From Bicyclus anynana (lineage: Eukaryota > Arthropoda > Insecta > Lepidoptera > Nymphalidae): a stretch of 64,000 nucleotides of DNA. The stretch covers positions 4,863,355-4,927,354 of the forward strand of contig NC_069104.1 of NCBI RefSeq assembly GCF_947172395.1. The letters are read 5' to 3'. The translations under genes were made by a program, and so were the position numbers. Below, piece by piece: positions 59,101 to 64,000 of this stretch (position 1 is the stretch's first letter; the number at the start of each line of letters is the position of its first letter). Below the pieces are notes generated by a model that worked only from the letters and a program-made list of their open reading frames with translations, was not told the origin of the DNA and ran no database searches.

Positions 59101-61263
59101 TTTTGCTTGTGGTGTACAAATAAAGAGTATTAAATAAAAATAAAAAGTCTACTTGGAATAAAACGAGAATGTTGCTCACATTAAAAAAGACAATAAATAT
59201 TTTTTTTAAGTGGACAAGGAATTTTCCATTTTTTACTGTGCATAGTGCATACCCTAGTTAAAAATCGTATGCACGCCACTGTACCCAGTACGCCTATCAT
59301 GCGACCAACGATAAATCTCGTGAAGAGAAATAGACAAAATGTCGACCAATGGCCGCGGAGTAGTCATAGATCTATATCTCCTCGCAATGAGAGATAGCGA
59401 CATTTCCAGTTGCGGAGCTATTGGTTGATAATCAACCTATAAAAAAATGTACCTCAAGGAGACCAAGGTGATTTATGATTGTATCAAAATATATAAATGC
59501 ATCATGAAATCTCGAAAACCGCTTATCAAGTAGAAACATGCAATTTGGTAAGGAGGTTTTTTATATAGGTACTCAGAGGCACAATTATCCGCCAACTTTA
59601 ATATACTGGCGTCATATTAAAAAGGGCGGATAATTGTGCCTCTGAGTCTAGCTAGTAGACGTCCGGTAAGAACGGATTTTGCTAGAGGTCCGGATTAGAG
59701 AGGTCTAAGGTCGAACGAAGTCGCGGGCATCCGCTAGTTAAAAGTATTAATCTATACTAAAATTATAAAGAGGTAAACTGTATTGTTGTAGAGAGTAATC
59801 TCTGGTCTATTGATGATTCTGGTCGATTGTGAAATTTCTTTTACTACTAGAAAGCCACGTTATTTGTGAGTGTCATAGGCTATATTTCATCCCGATATTC
59901 TCACGGAAACGGAATTTTCGAGGGTGAAACCGCGGGGCATCGGCTAGTCAAATCAAATACACTCGTAGATGGCTTACATGAAACTACGGAAACCTTTCAG
60001 ACATATATAGTCTAGAAGCCACGTAACTGCACTTACGAAGACTATTGAGTACCGTTTCATAACAACAAACATTATCCGCTTATTCCAATCAGGCCTTCTT
60101 GCAAGAGTTGAATATGGAGTTTAAACCCACCACACTGCTTCAATGAGGTGTAATGGGCTTAATTGTTGATTCTGTAACGATCATTATCGGTTTTTAATGA
60201 TAATGACCAATGAGGGCATAACATGCTTTCCGAGACACGAAGGTGTAACTTCTCAACATCGGAATAATTTCCTGTAGATAAGAGATGCTTTGAACAGAAT
60301 AAAAACTGCGATATTTCATAGCCCGTTTTGAACCTCGGATCTAATGGTTCGAAGCCAGATAAGCTAACCATTGGACTACTAACAAATGTAATTGATTATT
60401 ATGAACGATGAACAATTATCGTGAACACACCTAATTAAAGAAATTATGGGAAATCTCTCGAATCACAAACAAGTAGTTGAACGTTAATTTTTATTGCCGT
60501 TCTTGGGTTGTAAGTGCGAGCGGTTAAGTATCGTAATTTGTAGTGATTCATATTAATTGGACCATTAATGTCTACGGCAGTTTATTCAGCATCTACTAAT
60601 AAAGATAATCATAAGTTTGTTTAAGTTTCATGCTCCTACTACATTATATGTATAAGTCATATCACGCAAAATGAGCACTTATACACATAATAAAATTCTA
60701 ACTACACCTACTGCGCCACCTTATTTTATTTCAACTCTATGATTTTTACTAAAAACTTATTTTGTAACAGAATATAAAGATGTTGCAATCGATTTTACGT
60801 AAAAAAATCAATCGTCACATCGTATTAGTTAGGACATTACCCTGCCAGACATAATCGGATAGGTGTTACACCGAATGTACTTGGTGCTTCATCAGGCCAG
60901 CTCTGTCATAAAGAGCCCATGTTTTCATTATATAACGCTCTTCAAGTAATGCAGTTCCTGAATCACTTTCACTACTGCCAATTTAAGACCTACTAAAATA
61001 AACCACACGGTTTTATGAATATACAGCACTGTCGATCATATTTATACACATTTACATACCTAGATGATGGATGTTGTCACAAATCCTAAAAAAATTGGGT
61101 CTACTATGTCAGAAAGAACATTATAAATAAATTAAATTGAGTTTTTTTTGTTTATTTTCAGGAACCAGTGACAATTAAATCGAAGTTCCTCCAATGGCAG
61201 AAACTCGACCCCTCCGATCATCTATACATCCCCGAAAAACAGGAGACTGCTTGCGCACAGTAA
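44130..61263 (+). CDS. Four-exon gene for a 256-residue protein, possible gasdermin N-domain-like
   Basis: Exons are 44130-44495, 46013-46139, 47023-47198 and 61162-61263. All introns are GT-AG (donors GTAGGT, GTAAGT, GTATTT; acceptors TTTGTAG, TTTTTACAG, TTTTCAG), phases 0, 1 and 0 agree, and the joined frame is open to TAA at 61261. AATAAA signals follow at 61329-61338. The start ATG has A at -3. No signal peptide or clear membrane helix is seen. Residues 5-40 read VVVKSLYSHEIRKDVSLESL then KSLKLEDAWPF. Exon 3 has SVYMITSVLMAKTIEFRVTR followed later by PLVFGLEEFLIGDDG. The spacing D-x4-SL-x7-PF, and a Tyr-started hydrophobic strand of the 'YVVTEV' kind followed by an 'AFRVxxLxI'-like strand, resemble the gasdermin pore-forming domain. 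If so, the usual C-terminal inhibitory domain is missing, and only about 34 residues (exon 4) follow. Gene structure is well supported. The family is a by-eye inference, and the safe label is an uncharacterised conserved-looking protein. Confidence 0.8.
44541..44670. mobile_element. Small MITE-like inverted-repeat element in intron 1
   Basis: The left end TATTCAAAAATCGAATG and the inverted right end CATTCCATTTTTGAATA enclose about 95 bp. No target-site duplication is obvious. Confidence 0.5.
44880..44992 (+). mobile_element. RTE-type retrotransposon, short 3' end
   Basis: A GGATACAGGTGGCTCAGGAT...AAAAGGCCTATGTACTGCAG...GGATGTCCATTGGCTGATATGATGATG reading matches the 3' end of the element at 28952-29219, including the (ATG)n tail. 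It lies in intron 1 of the four-exon gene. Confidence 0.75.
45055..45325 (-). mobile_element. SINE3 (tRNA-derived) copy
   Basis: The minus strand begins CTGCCTGTTGGTTCAGTGCT, has the B box GGTTCAAGTCC, and ends in a body with GGTGGTTGTTAAGCC and AGTTTGGTGGGTCTAAG. In intron 1 of the four-exon gene. Confidence 0.65.
45640..45962 (-). mobile_element. SINE3 copy
   Basis: Head TTGGTTGGTCCGTTGGTTAG, B-box-like GGGTTCTGATC, body with TTAGTGGTGATGAACCCC and TTGTAGCAGAGTGATGG. Same strand and layout as its neighbour at 45055. Confidence 0.6.
46295..46571 (+). mobile_element. Helitron-like fragment with C20 tract
   Basis: Contains GGCTGAAATTTGGCATGCAG and GGCTGAAATTTGGAATGAAA, and CATAGGCTACTTTCATCGCG, as in the fragments at 30905 and 54921 (here plus strand). 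It has 20 C in a row at 46409-46428. Confidence 0.6.
46572..46775 (+). mobile_element. SINE1, degenerate plus copy in intron 2 of the four-exon gene
   Basis: Carries GTTTGAATTCGGTCTGGGGC, the GCACCTCCAACT body and the GGGCCAGTGTGGTGGAC segment. It ends at a palindromic junction CCCCTCTGAGAGGGG with an inverted copy. Confidence 0.75.
46776..46911 (-). mobile_element. SINE1, inverted partial copy
   Basis: Reads as the reverse complement of the SINE1 body (GAGAGGGGTTAGGCCAATAG through CACGTGATATTTAATTCCTT). With the copy just upstream it makes a large inverted repeat. Confidence 0.75.
46912..46995 (+). mobile_element. SINE1 head fragment
   Basis: GCCGTGATAGCCCAGTGGAT and the B box CGTTCGAATCC are intact. 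It is cut short after CTCCAACTTTTCAGTTG, about 30 bp before the exon 3 acceptor. Confidence 0.75.
47740..48006 (-). mobile_element. Non-LTR retrotransposon RT C-terminus fragment
   Basis: Encodes MLRISWMMKVSNNEVLARTQ, then KLVKTIKQQKVSYREHILQD, YRYRLLQIIMMDKIACKRGV and, in another frame with one stop, LRNIRVWTGIK. This is the common RT C-terminus 'RRMLRISW..KVTNEEVL....HI....YRLLQ.I..GKI.GKRG.GR' of insect LINEs. It is 5'-truncated and decayed. It lies in the 14-kb intron. Confidence 0.8.
48014..48208 (+). mobile_element. SINE2, 5'-truncated copy
   Basis: Lacks the tRNA head. Keeps TACCGCCAAGCGATTTAGCG and GAAAGGGGTGTGGATTTTCA, and ends GTAAAGAATGAAAAAAAT. Confidence 0.8.
48463..48662 (-). 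mobile_element. Non-autonomous Helitron, 200 bp
   Basis: CTAGCTGACGCAGCGCGGTT at the left and TTTATAATATTAGTATAGA at the right. Near-twin of the copies at 50483 and 50903. Confidence 0.87.
48714..49006 (-). mobile_element. SINE2 copy
   Basis: Complete head (GGCCTCCGTGGCGCAGTGGT) and tail on the minus strand, with a short deletion near 48840. Forms an inverted pair with the copy at 49713. Confidence 0.86.
49260..49342 (-). mobile_element. SINE4 head fragment
   Basis: The minus strand reads CCCAATAGCTCAGTGGTGAA and GGTTCGATCCCCGTCCGC, the tRNA-like head only. The body is missing. Confidence 0.6.
49713..49998 (+). mobile_element. SINE2 copy with A-rich tail
   Basis: Starts GGCCTCCGTGGCGCAGTGGT, B box GGGTTCGATCC. 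There is a small deletion in the middle (near 49820) and an end GGGCTAACTTGTAAAGAATA plus poly(A). Confidence 0.9.
50483..50678 (-). mobile_element. Non-autonomous Helitron, 196 bp
   Basis: CTAGCTGACGCCGCGCGGTT at the left; TTTATAATATTAGTATAGA at the right, with the last 12 bases repeated once more. Confidence 0.87.
50903..51097 (+). mobile_element. Non-autonomous Helitron, 195 bp
   Basis: A|TTCTATACATCTAATATTA at the left and CCGCGCGGCGTCAGCTAG|T at the right. Inverted relative to the copy 225 bp upstream. Confidence 0.85.
51440..51582 (+). mobile_element. Helitron fragment
   Basis: ACTAATATAAAGTGGTAAAA, GAAAGCTACATTATCAATG and TATTCCCGTATTCCTACGGG match the family; the 3' hairpin is missing. 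Confidence 0.6.
51723..51866. mobile_element. hAT-type MITE, 144 bp
   Basis: Terminal inverted repeats CAGTGGCGTGCA / TGCACGCCACTG (12 bp, perfect), and an exact 8-bp target-site duplication CTTTGTGA on both sides (51715-51722, 51867-51874). The 8-bp duplication and CAGTG end are typical of hAT elements. No transposase. Confidence 0.88.
51900..52021 (+). mobile_element. Helitron 3' fragment
   Basis: CACTAGAAAGCAACGTTATT through GAAACCGTGATGCGTCGGCT and the terminal CTAG. Confidence 0.65.
52214..53170 (-). mobile_element. Helitron carrying a retroelement fragment
   Basis: The left end is CTAGCGGACGCCCGCGACTT, the inverted terminal hairpin. After the inserted coding fragment the body resumes with CTCGAAAAATGAAAGACTTT and TCATCTAAATCCATTCAGT, as in the copy at 36036. 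The 5' end near 53170 is decayed. Confidence 0.65.
52484..52923 (+). pseudogene. Retroelement C-terminal remnant inside a Helitron
   Basis: Translates as two pieces separated by one in-frame TAG: NKRQINFVKAGSITKS..SRPDIFLLSKQT, then LVELTVPWETNIPKDYSIK..EVVARGLLAKSLKNLLKDLG. This is the region after the reverse transcriptase in a non-LTR-like element and is the same family as 1690-1990. On both sides lies the body of a minus-oriented Helitron, so the fragment was either captured by, or inserted into, that Helitron. Confidence 0.65.
53603..53708. mobile_element. Hairpin-type MITE
   Basis: The left arm CCAATGGCGTCG...CGCATCTCTTTC pairs with the right arm GAAAGAGATGGCG...CGGCGCCATTGG over about 40 bp with mismatches. 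Confidence 0.6.
53746..53888 (-). mobile_element. SINE2, 3' part only
   Basis: Contains the distal half only (GTAAGTGATGACCTAATTTA to TCGCTTGGCGGTACGTCATT on the plus strand). The tRNA head is absent. Confidence 0.75.
54447..54750 (+). mobile_element. SINE1, full copy
   Basis: Complete head (GTGATAGCCAAGTGGATATG, B box GGTTCGAATCC), body and tail ATAACGAACGAC. Perfect 11-bp target-site duplications GATAAAATATT lie at 54436-54446 and 54751-54761. Confidence 0.92.
54921..55148 (-). mobile_element. Helitron fragment
   Basis: CTAGCGGACGCCCGCGACTT then AAAAGTAGCCTATGTGTTAA and CGTGAAAGAGTAACAAACAC; the 5' end is not clear. Confidence 0.7.
55285..55402 (-). mobile_element. SINE4 head fragment
   Basis: The minus strand contains AGCTCTAATAGCTGGGCT, GGGTTCGATCCCCGC and GCTGGTCTATTGTCGTAGCC, matching the SINE4 head and the start of its body. 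Confidence 0.55.
55728..55842 (-). repeat. Unclassified dispersed repeat, copy 3
   Basis: Minus strand: GAAACATCGATACG...ACACGCGTTAGATCGTTGAT...GAGAGGTAACGTCTTGCGAG, then GCAGGTCCT. Confidence 0.55.
56007..56306 (-). mobile_element. SINE2 copy, with an extra 3' fragment beside it
   Basis: Near-complete copy on the minus strand from head (GACCTCCGTGGCGCAGTGGT) to tail, with a deletion near the B box. A second short 3' piece (TCACCTGATGGTAAGCGATG) lies at 55967-55998, so two tails abut. Confidence 0.82.
57561..58186. mobile_element. Inverted-repeat element of common insect type
   Basis: Starts AAAATCGGACAAGTGCGAGT with GAGGGTTGCGTAG and ends CTACGGAACCCTT, the inverted partner. The 'AAGTGCGAGTCGG...AGGGTTCCGTA' sequence is a frequent insect repeat end. 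An inner inverted pair AGTCGGGACCTAAT / AATAGGTCCCGACT lies at 57788-57844. Confidence 0.5.
58553..58812 (+). mobile_element. Compact non-autonomous Helitron with GGGTA units
   Basis: Starts TCTACTATATAAAAATAAG and ends with GCGGACGAAGTCGCGGGCGT, CCGCTAG, then T. It contains a 70-bp GGGTA minisatellite (58688-58760), like the larger copy at 24-25 kb. Confidence 0.8.
58930..59152 (+). mobile_element. SINE4 (tRNA-derived), full copy
   Basis: Head CTCAATAGCTCAGTGCTAAA, B box GGTTCGATCCCCGC, a body with GATAAGGCCGCCTTTTGTAT, and an end in AATAAAGAGTATTAAATAAA. Confidence 0.75.
59241..59281. mobile_element. hAT-type MITE, one end only
   Basis: GTATGCACGCCACTG with adjacent ACCCTAGTT matches one end of the MITE at 51723. 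Confidence 0.5.
59344..59427. mobile_element. Hairpin-type MITE, related copy
   Basis: Arms GACCAATGGCCGCGGAG and TTGCGGAGCTATTGGTT, with ATCTCCTCGCAATGAGAGAT between them. Same design as the element at 53603. Confidence 0.5.
59478..59737 (+). mobile_element. Helitron containing a palindromic MITE
   Basis: Left half ATCATGAAATCTCGAAAACC, right half TAAGAACGGATTTTGCTAGA and GAAGTCGCGGGCATCCGCTAG|T, as in the copy at 29695. The 75-bp MITE at 59572-59646 interrupts it. Confidence 0.75.
59572..59646. mobile_element. Palindromic MITE, 75 bp
   Basis: A perfect 22-bp terminal inverted repeat starting CTCAGAGGCACAATTATC, with a ~31-bp centre containing AATATACTGGCGTCATATT. Confidence 0.82.
59751..59947 (+). 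mobile_element. Non-autonomous Helitron, 197 bp
   Basis: A|TCTATACTAAAATTATAAAG at the left, GAAACCGCGGGGCATCGGCTAG|T at the right. It begins 13 bp after the preceding Helitron ends. Confidence 0.82.
60105..60385 (-). mobile_element. SINE3 copy
   Basis: Head TAGTAGTCCAATGGTTAGCT, B-box-like CGAGGTTCAAAAC, and a body ending in TTGAAGCAGTGTGGTGGG. Matches the two copies near 45 kb. Confidence 0.55.
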
Positions 61264-61328
61264 CAAGTATAACATTATTAACATCAAATAGTTATTAGTA
61301 ACATGAGTATTGAGTAGTATTTAATGTA

Positions 61329-61338
61329 ATAAAATAAA
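61329..61338 (+). terminator. Overlapping poly(A) signals of the four-exon gene
   Basis: Two overlapping AATAAA hexamers lie 66 nt after the stop codon at 61261-61263. Confidence 0.65.
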
Positions 61339-62621
61339 TCCGCGGCTATATTAAGATTATCGTAGTATACCCAGTTAAATTAACATTTAAGAGCATTAAA
61401 ATAACTTTAGGCTACCCACACAATACCGAAATCCTAACAATAAACTCATAAATAATGATTCCGAATAGATTTGAAATAAGTTGGCCATACTCCGACAAAA
61501 CCACAAGTAAAGTCGTGGATTTGTTTCTTTTCAACTACTCATACGAATTAAAAATTGTAGAAGCAATAAGTAATGCCCAAATACCCAGCAGAGGTATGTT
61601 ATTTAAAATATAAAAATAAAAGGCTTAGAATAATGAAATTATTGTGCACTCAGTTCTAGTAATTAACTGAACGATCAGGTGAAGCACGAAACTGCTGTAA
61701 AGATGAACTTTGCAGCATTTTCATATTTCACTTGAAGTTTAAGTCCCCTAGCACTAGATCGTGGCACTAAAATTTGAAAGATTTAGGTGATTTGAGTTAA
61801 TTTCGAAATACCCCCGATATTCGCAAACATCAGTAAAACAGTCAATATTTTTTACGGTGGCATTATTTCCTTTAAGCACCATAAAGCGAATGTAAAAATT
61901 ATTCGCTTAGCTAGAGGAGTCATCACAACAATAAAATACTGCGTTGATCGGATTATGGGTACTTAATTTAAAAAAAACACATTAGAATTAGAGTGCCGTT
62001 TATCTACCTATATACTACTTGAATCGTTAAGTTTCAAGGACCAGTCGATTACCACTGCTACGCGAATTAGCGTTTATACACGTATAGCTTAATTAATATC
62101 TAGCGCCTAATAGCTAATAGCCACACGACAAACAACTGAGTAAACATTGAATCATTAACACTAATAGACGGCTCGGGAAGTCGTCTATTTACATTCGTTT
62201 ATATTTCTGTGTTTTTATGATGTTTAGGTATAAATAAAAATATATATACCTGCTTTATTTTATGCGAAACAAAACCGGTTCAATTTGCTAACTGTTACAT
62301 TTATGAGATCTTAACTTCTTTATGACAGAATTTCATATTGTACATATCACATAAATATAATTCTTTACGAGACGACCCGTACTTTAATATAAAATATCTT
62401 AAATTATCTGTACTTTAATGATTTTTTTTTATTGTGATAAAATTATTTACAAACTATAACTATTTACATATTTGAAACATAAAATTGACATTTGCATATT
62501 TGAATAATATTAATTACTTTATCTTGTCAGGGAGCGTTCGTTTTATGTGACTGCTACAATACGTAAATCAAAGCACAATCCATTACAAGATACGTAAGAA
62601 AATTTGGACCGATCAGATATC

Positions 62622-62693
62622 GGTTCCATGGTGTAATGGTTAGCACTCTGGACTTTGAATCCAGCGATCCGAGTTCAAATCTCGGTGGAACCT
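62622..62693 (+). tRNA. tRNA-Gln (anticodon TTG)
   Basis: The acceptor stem GGTTCCA pairs with TGGAACC, with discriminator T. The A box is TGGTGTAATGG. The anticodon stem CTGGA/TCCAG encloses loop CTTTGAA, anticodon TTG. The T arm CCGAG-TTCAAAT-CTCGG is intact. A run of eight T (62698-62705) is the pol III terminator. No intron. It lies about 1.4 kb after the third protein gene. Confidence 0.96.
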
Positions 62694-63250
62694 GATATTT
62701 TTTTTATTTTTTGTTTCATGTTTATTTTATTTTTTTAATATTTATATTAATTATATTCGCATTTTTGTTTATGATTTCAACAATTTTTTCTTAAAACATC
62801 ACTCTTGAAAAATTATGGCATAGCCATGACACAAAGGACAATGGTCTGGTGTTTGTTGATAGAATTCATAAGCGTCTACTAATGTAAACTATTACAGTTT
62901 GTAGAAAATAATTTATTTAATTTTTTGAAACAGAGCAAAAGGTCTAATTAAGTCCAAAAACTAAAATATATTCACATCAATTACATTTAAATAATTGAGT
63001 AGGGCAACCATACTATTTATACGAATATTGCATATATCGGACAACTAGGGACGCGCACGATACCGAAAAGCCAGTATCGAATCGAATAAAATATCGTCAT
63101 TGAACACGTATTCAATGACATCAGTTTAATTTCAGTAGAACAAACATTTAAACTAATATTCATGACGAATTAATATAATTATTTTGAAATATATATAAAA
63201 TATTTTGTTTTTCAAACAAGTAATAGTAATTAATTTAAATGCAATAGGTA

Positions 63251-63283
63251 CACCTATTTAATTTAAATTAAATTAAATAGGTG
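63251..63283. repeat. Palindrome, 16-bp arms
   Basis: CACCTATTTAATTTAA and its reverse complement are separated by one base; ATTTAAATTAAATT units continue to 63303. Confidence 0.85.
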
Positions 63284-64000
63284 CAATTTAAATTAAATTA
63301 AATTGGCTGCAATTTACATTTAAGTAATAAAATAACCAAAATGTAACAGTCAAACATGTTAATAACAATTATTAACAACGGTAAGCCATATGATATATTT
63401 TAATAATCAAAGGAAAGGAACAAGTGTTTACAAACGTATTTATTGTTTAAATATGTTCGACATGATTTTTAATAAGGTAAGGTTAAGGTAAAACGTAAGT
63501 AAAAATAGTAAGTAATATCCTGAAGATTACTTATTGATTACAAAAATAACAGTATCGAAAGGAGATCGATAATCATTAATCGATACTATAAAGTATCGAT
63601 ACTTTTACGTGTTCCTATGACAAGTCATTAACAATTCAACTGTGAACTGTCAGTCAGTTGTCACATCGGGTCGTAATTTCGTTGTTTGCGTACTTAAGCG
63701 TCTTGTAAATCTTGTTGCATTTTTCCGATACTTATCAAATGATTTTCTGTACCTATATTCTTTTTTAACGACCGCTTATGTTTATGGACACCGATTCTCC
63801 CGCTAAACTACTGACTTAAAACACTATTGTATTAAATTCCACGTTGGTATTTAGATTTAATTAGGAAGGTTCATTTTTATAAAGTATGTATATTATCCAT
63901 GTCTAAGAGAAAATGGGGATCAAACCTACTTTTTATGTTCTTCGATCGAACCCAAATACCCGGCTTCATAATCATGGAATAATTAAGACTTCAATTTAAA

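Larger units (their letters stand above)
47199..61161 (+). other. 14-kb last intron of the four-exon gene
   Basis: Donor AAG|GTATTT and acceptor TTTTCAG|GAA, phase 0. It holds SINE1, 2, 3 and 4 copies, about ten Helitron copies or fragments, an hAT MITE, hairpin MITEs and two retroelement fragments. No other gene is seen in it on either strand. Confidence 0.75.
61340..64000. other. 3' flank with tRNA-Gln only
   Basis: AT-rich sequence around the tRNA-Gln gene. TATCGATACT-type motifs cluster at 63060-63610. No protein gene is recognised. Confidence 0.5.

Overview
The window is nuclear DNA from an insect, most likely a butterfly or moth. It is AT-rich with spliced genes and short GT-AG introns. 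It carries many small tRNA-derived SINEs and Helitrons of the lepidopteran type, which start TCTATACTAATATTATAA and end in a hairpin followed by CTAG. The retroelement fragments read like those common in Lepidoptera. The species cannot be named from the sequence.

Only three protein-coding genes could be supported. Two form a divergent pair. mRpL19, a mitochondrial large-subunit ribosomal protein, runs on the minus strand from 39258 to 36779 in four exons. The short coiled-coil protein SCOC runs on the plus strand from 39942 to 40804 in two exons. They share a gap of about 680 bp. The third gene has four exons on the plus strand (44130-44495, 46013-46139, 47023-47198, 61162-61263) and encodes 256 residues. 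Its pattern resembles the N-terminal pore-forming domain of gasdermins, but this is a motif reading made by eye and needs a profile or structure search. Its last intron is about 14 kb and holds much of the mobile DNA in the window. Two true tRNA genes are present: tRNA-Val(CAC) at 28109-28181 and tRNA-Gln(TTG) at 62622-62693.

Layout: 1-13.5 kb is non-coding apart from one retroelement remnant, one SINE, one MITE and two local duplications. 13.5-21.3 kb is almost featureless. 21.3-32.8 kb is a dense repeat region: SINEs, a MITE interrupted by a SINE, a Helitron with a long GGGTA minisatellite, a perfect palindrome, a GC-rich element, tRNA-Val and non-LTR fragments. 33-36 kb is mostly empty. 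36.7-41 kb is the mRpL19/SCOC pair. 44-61.3 kb is the third gene with its repeat-filled introns. 61.3-64 kb holds tRNA-Gln and AT-rich DNA.

Four tRNA-derived SINE families can be told apart. SINE1 has a head with a GGTTCGAATCC B box and a body ending near GAATATGGGTTGATGA. SINE2 starts GGCCTCCGTGGCGCAGTGG and ends in a tail shared with a LINE fragment in the same window. SINE3 has three copies, all on the minus strand. SINE4 starts near CTCAATAGCTCAGTG. Intact target-site duplications on several copies give the order in which elements inserted. Species, expression and splicing could not be tested without tools.
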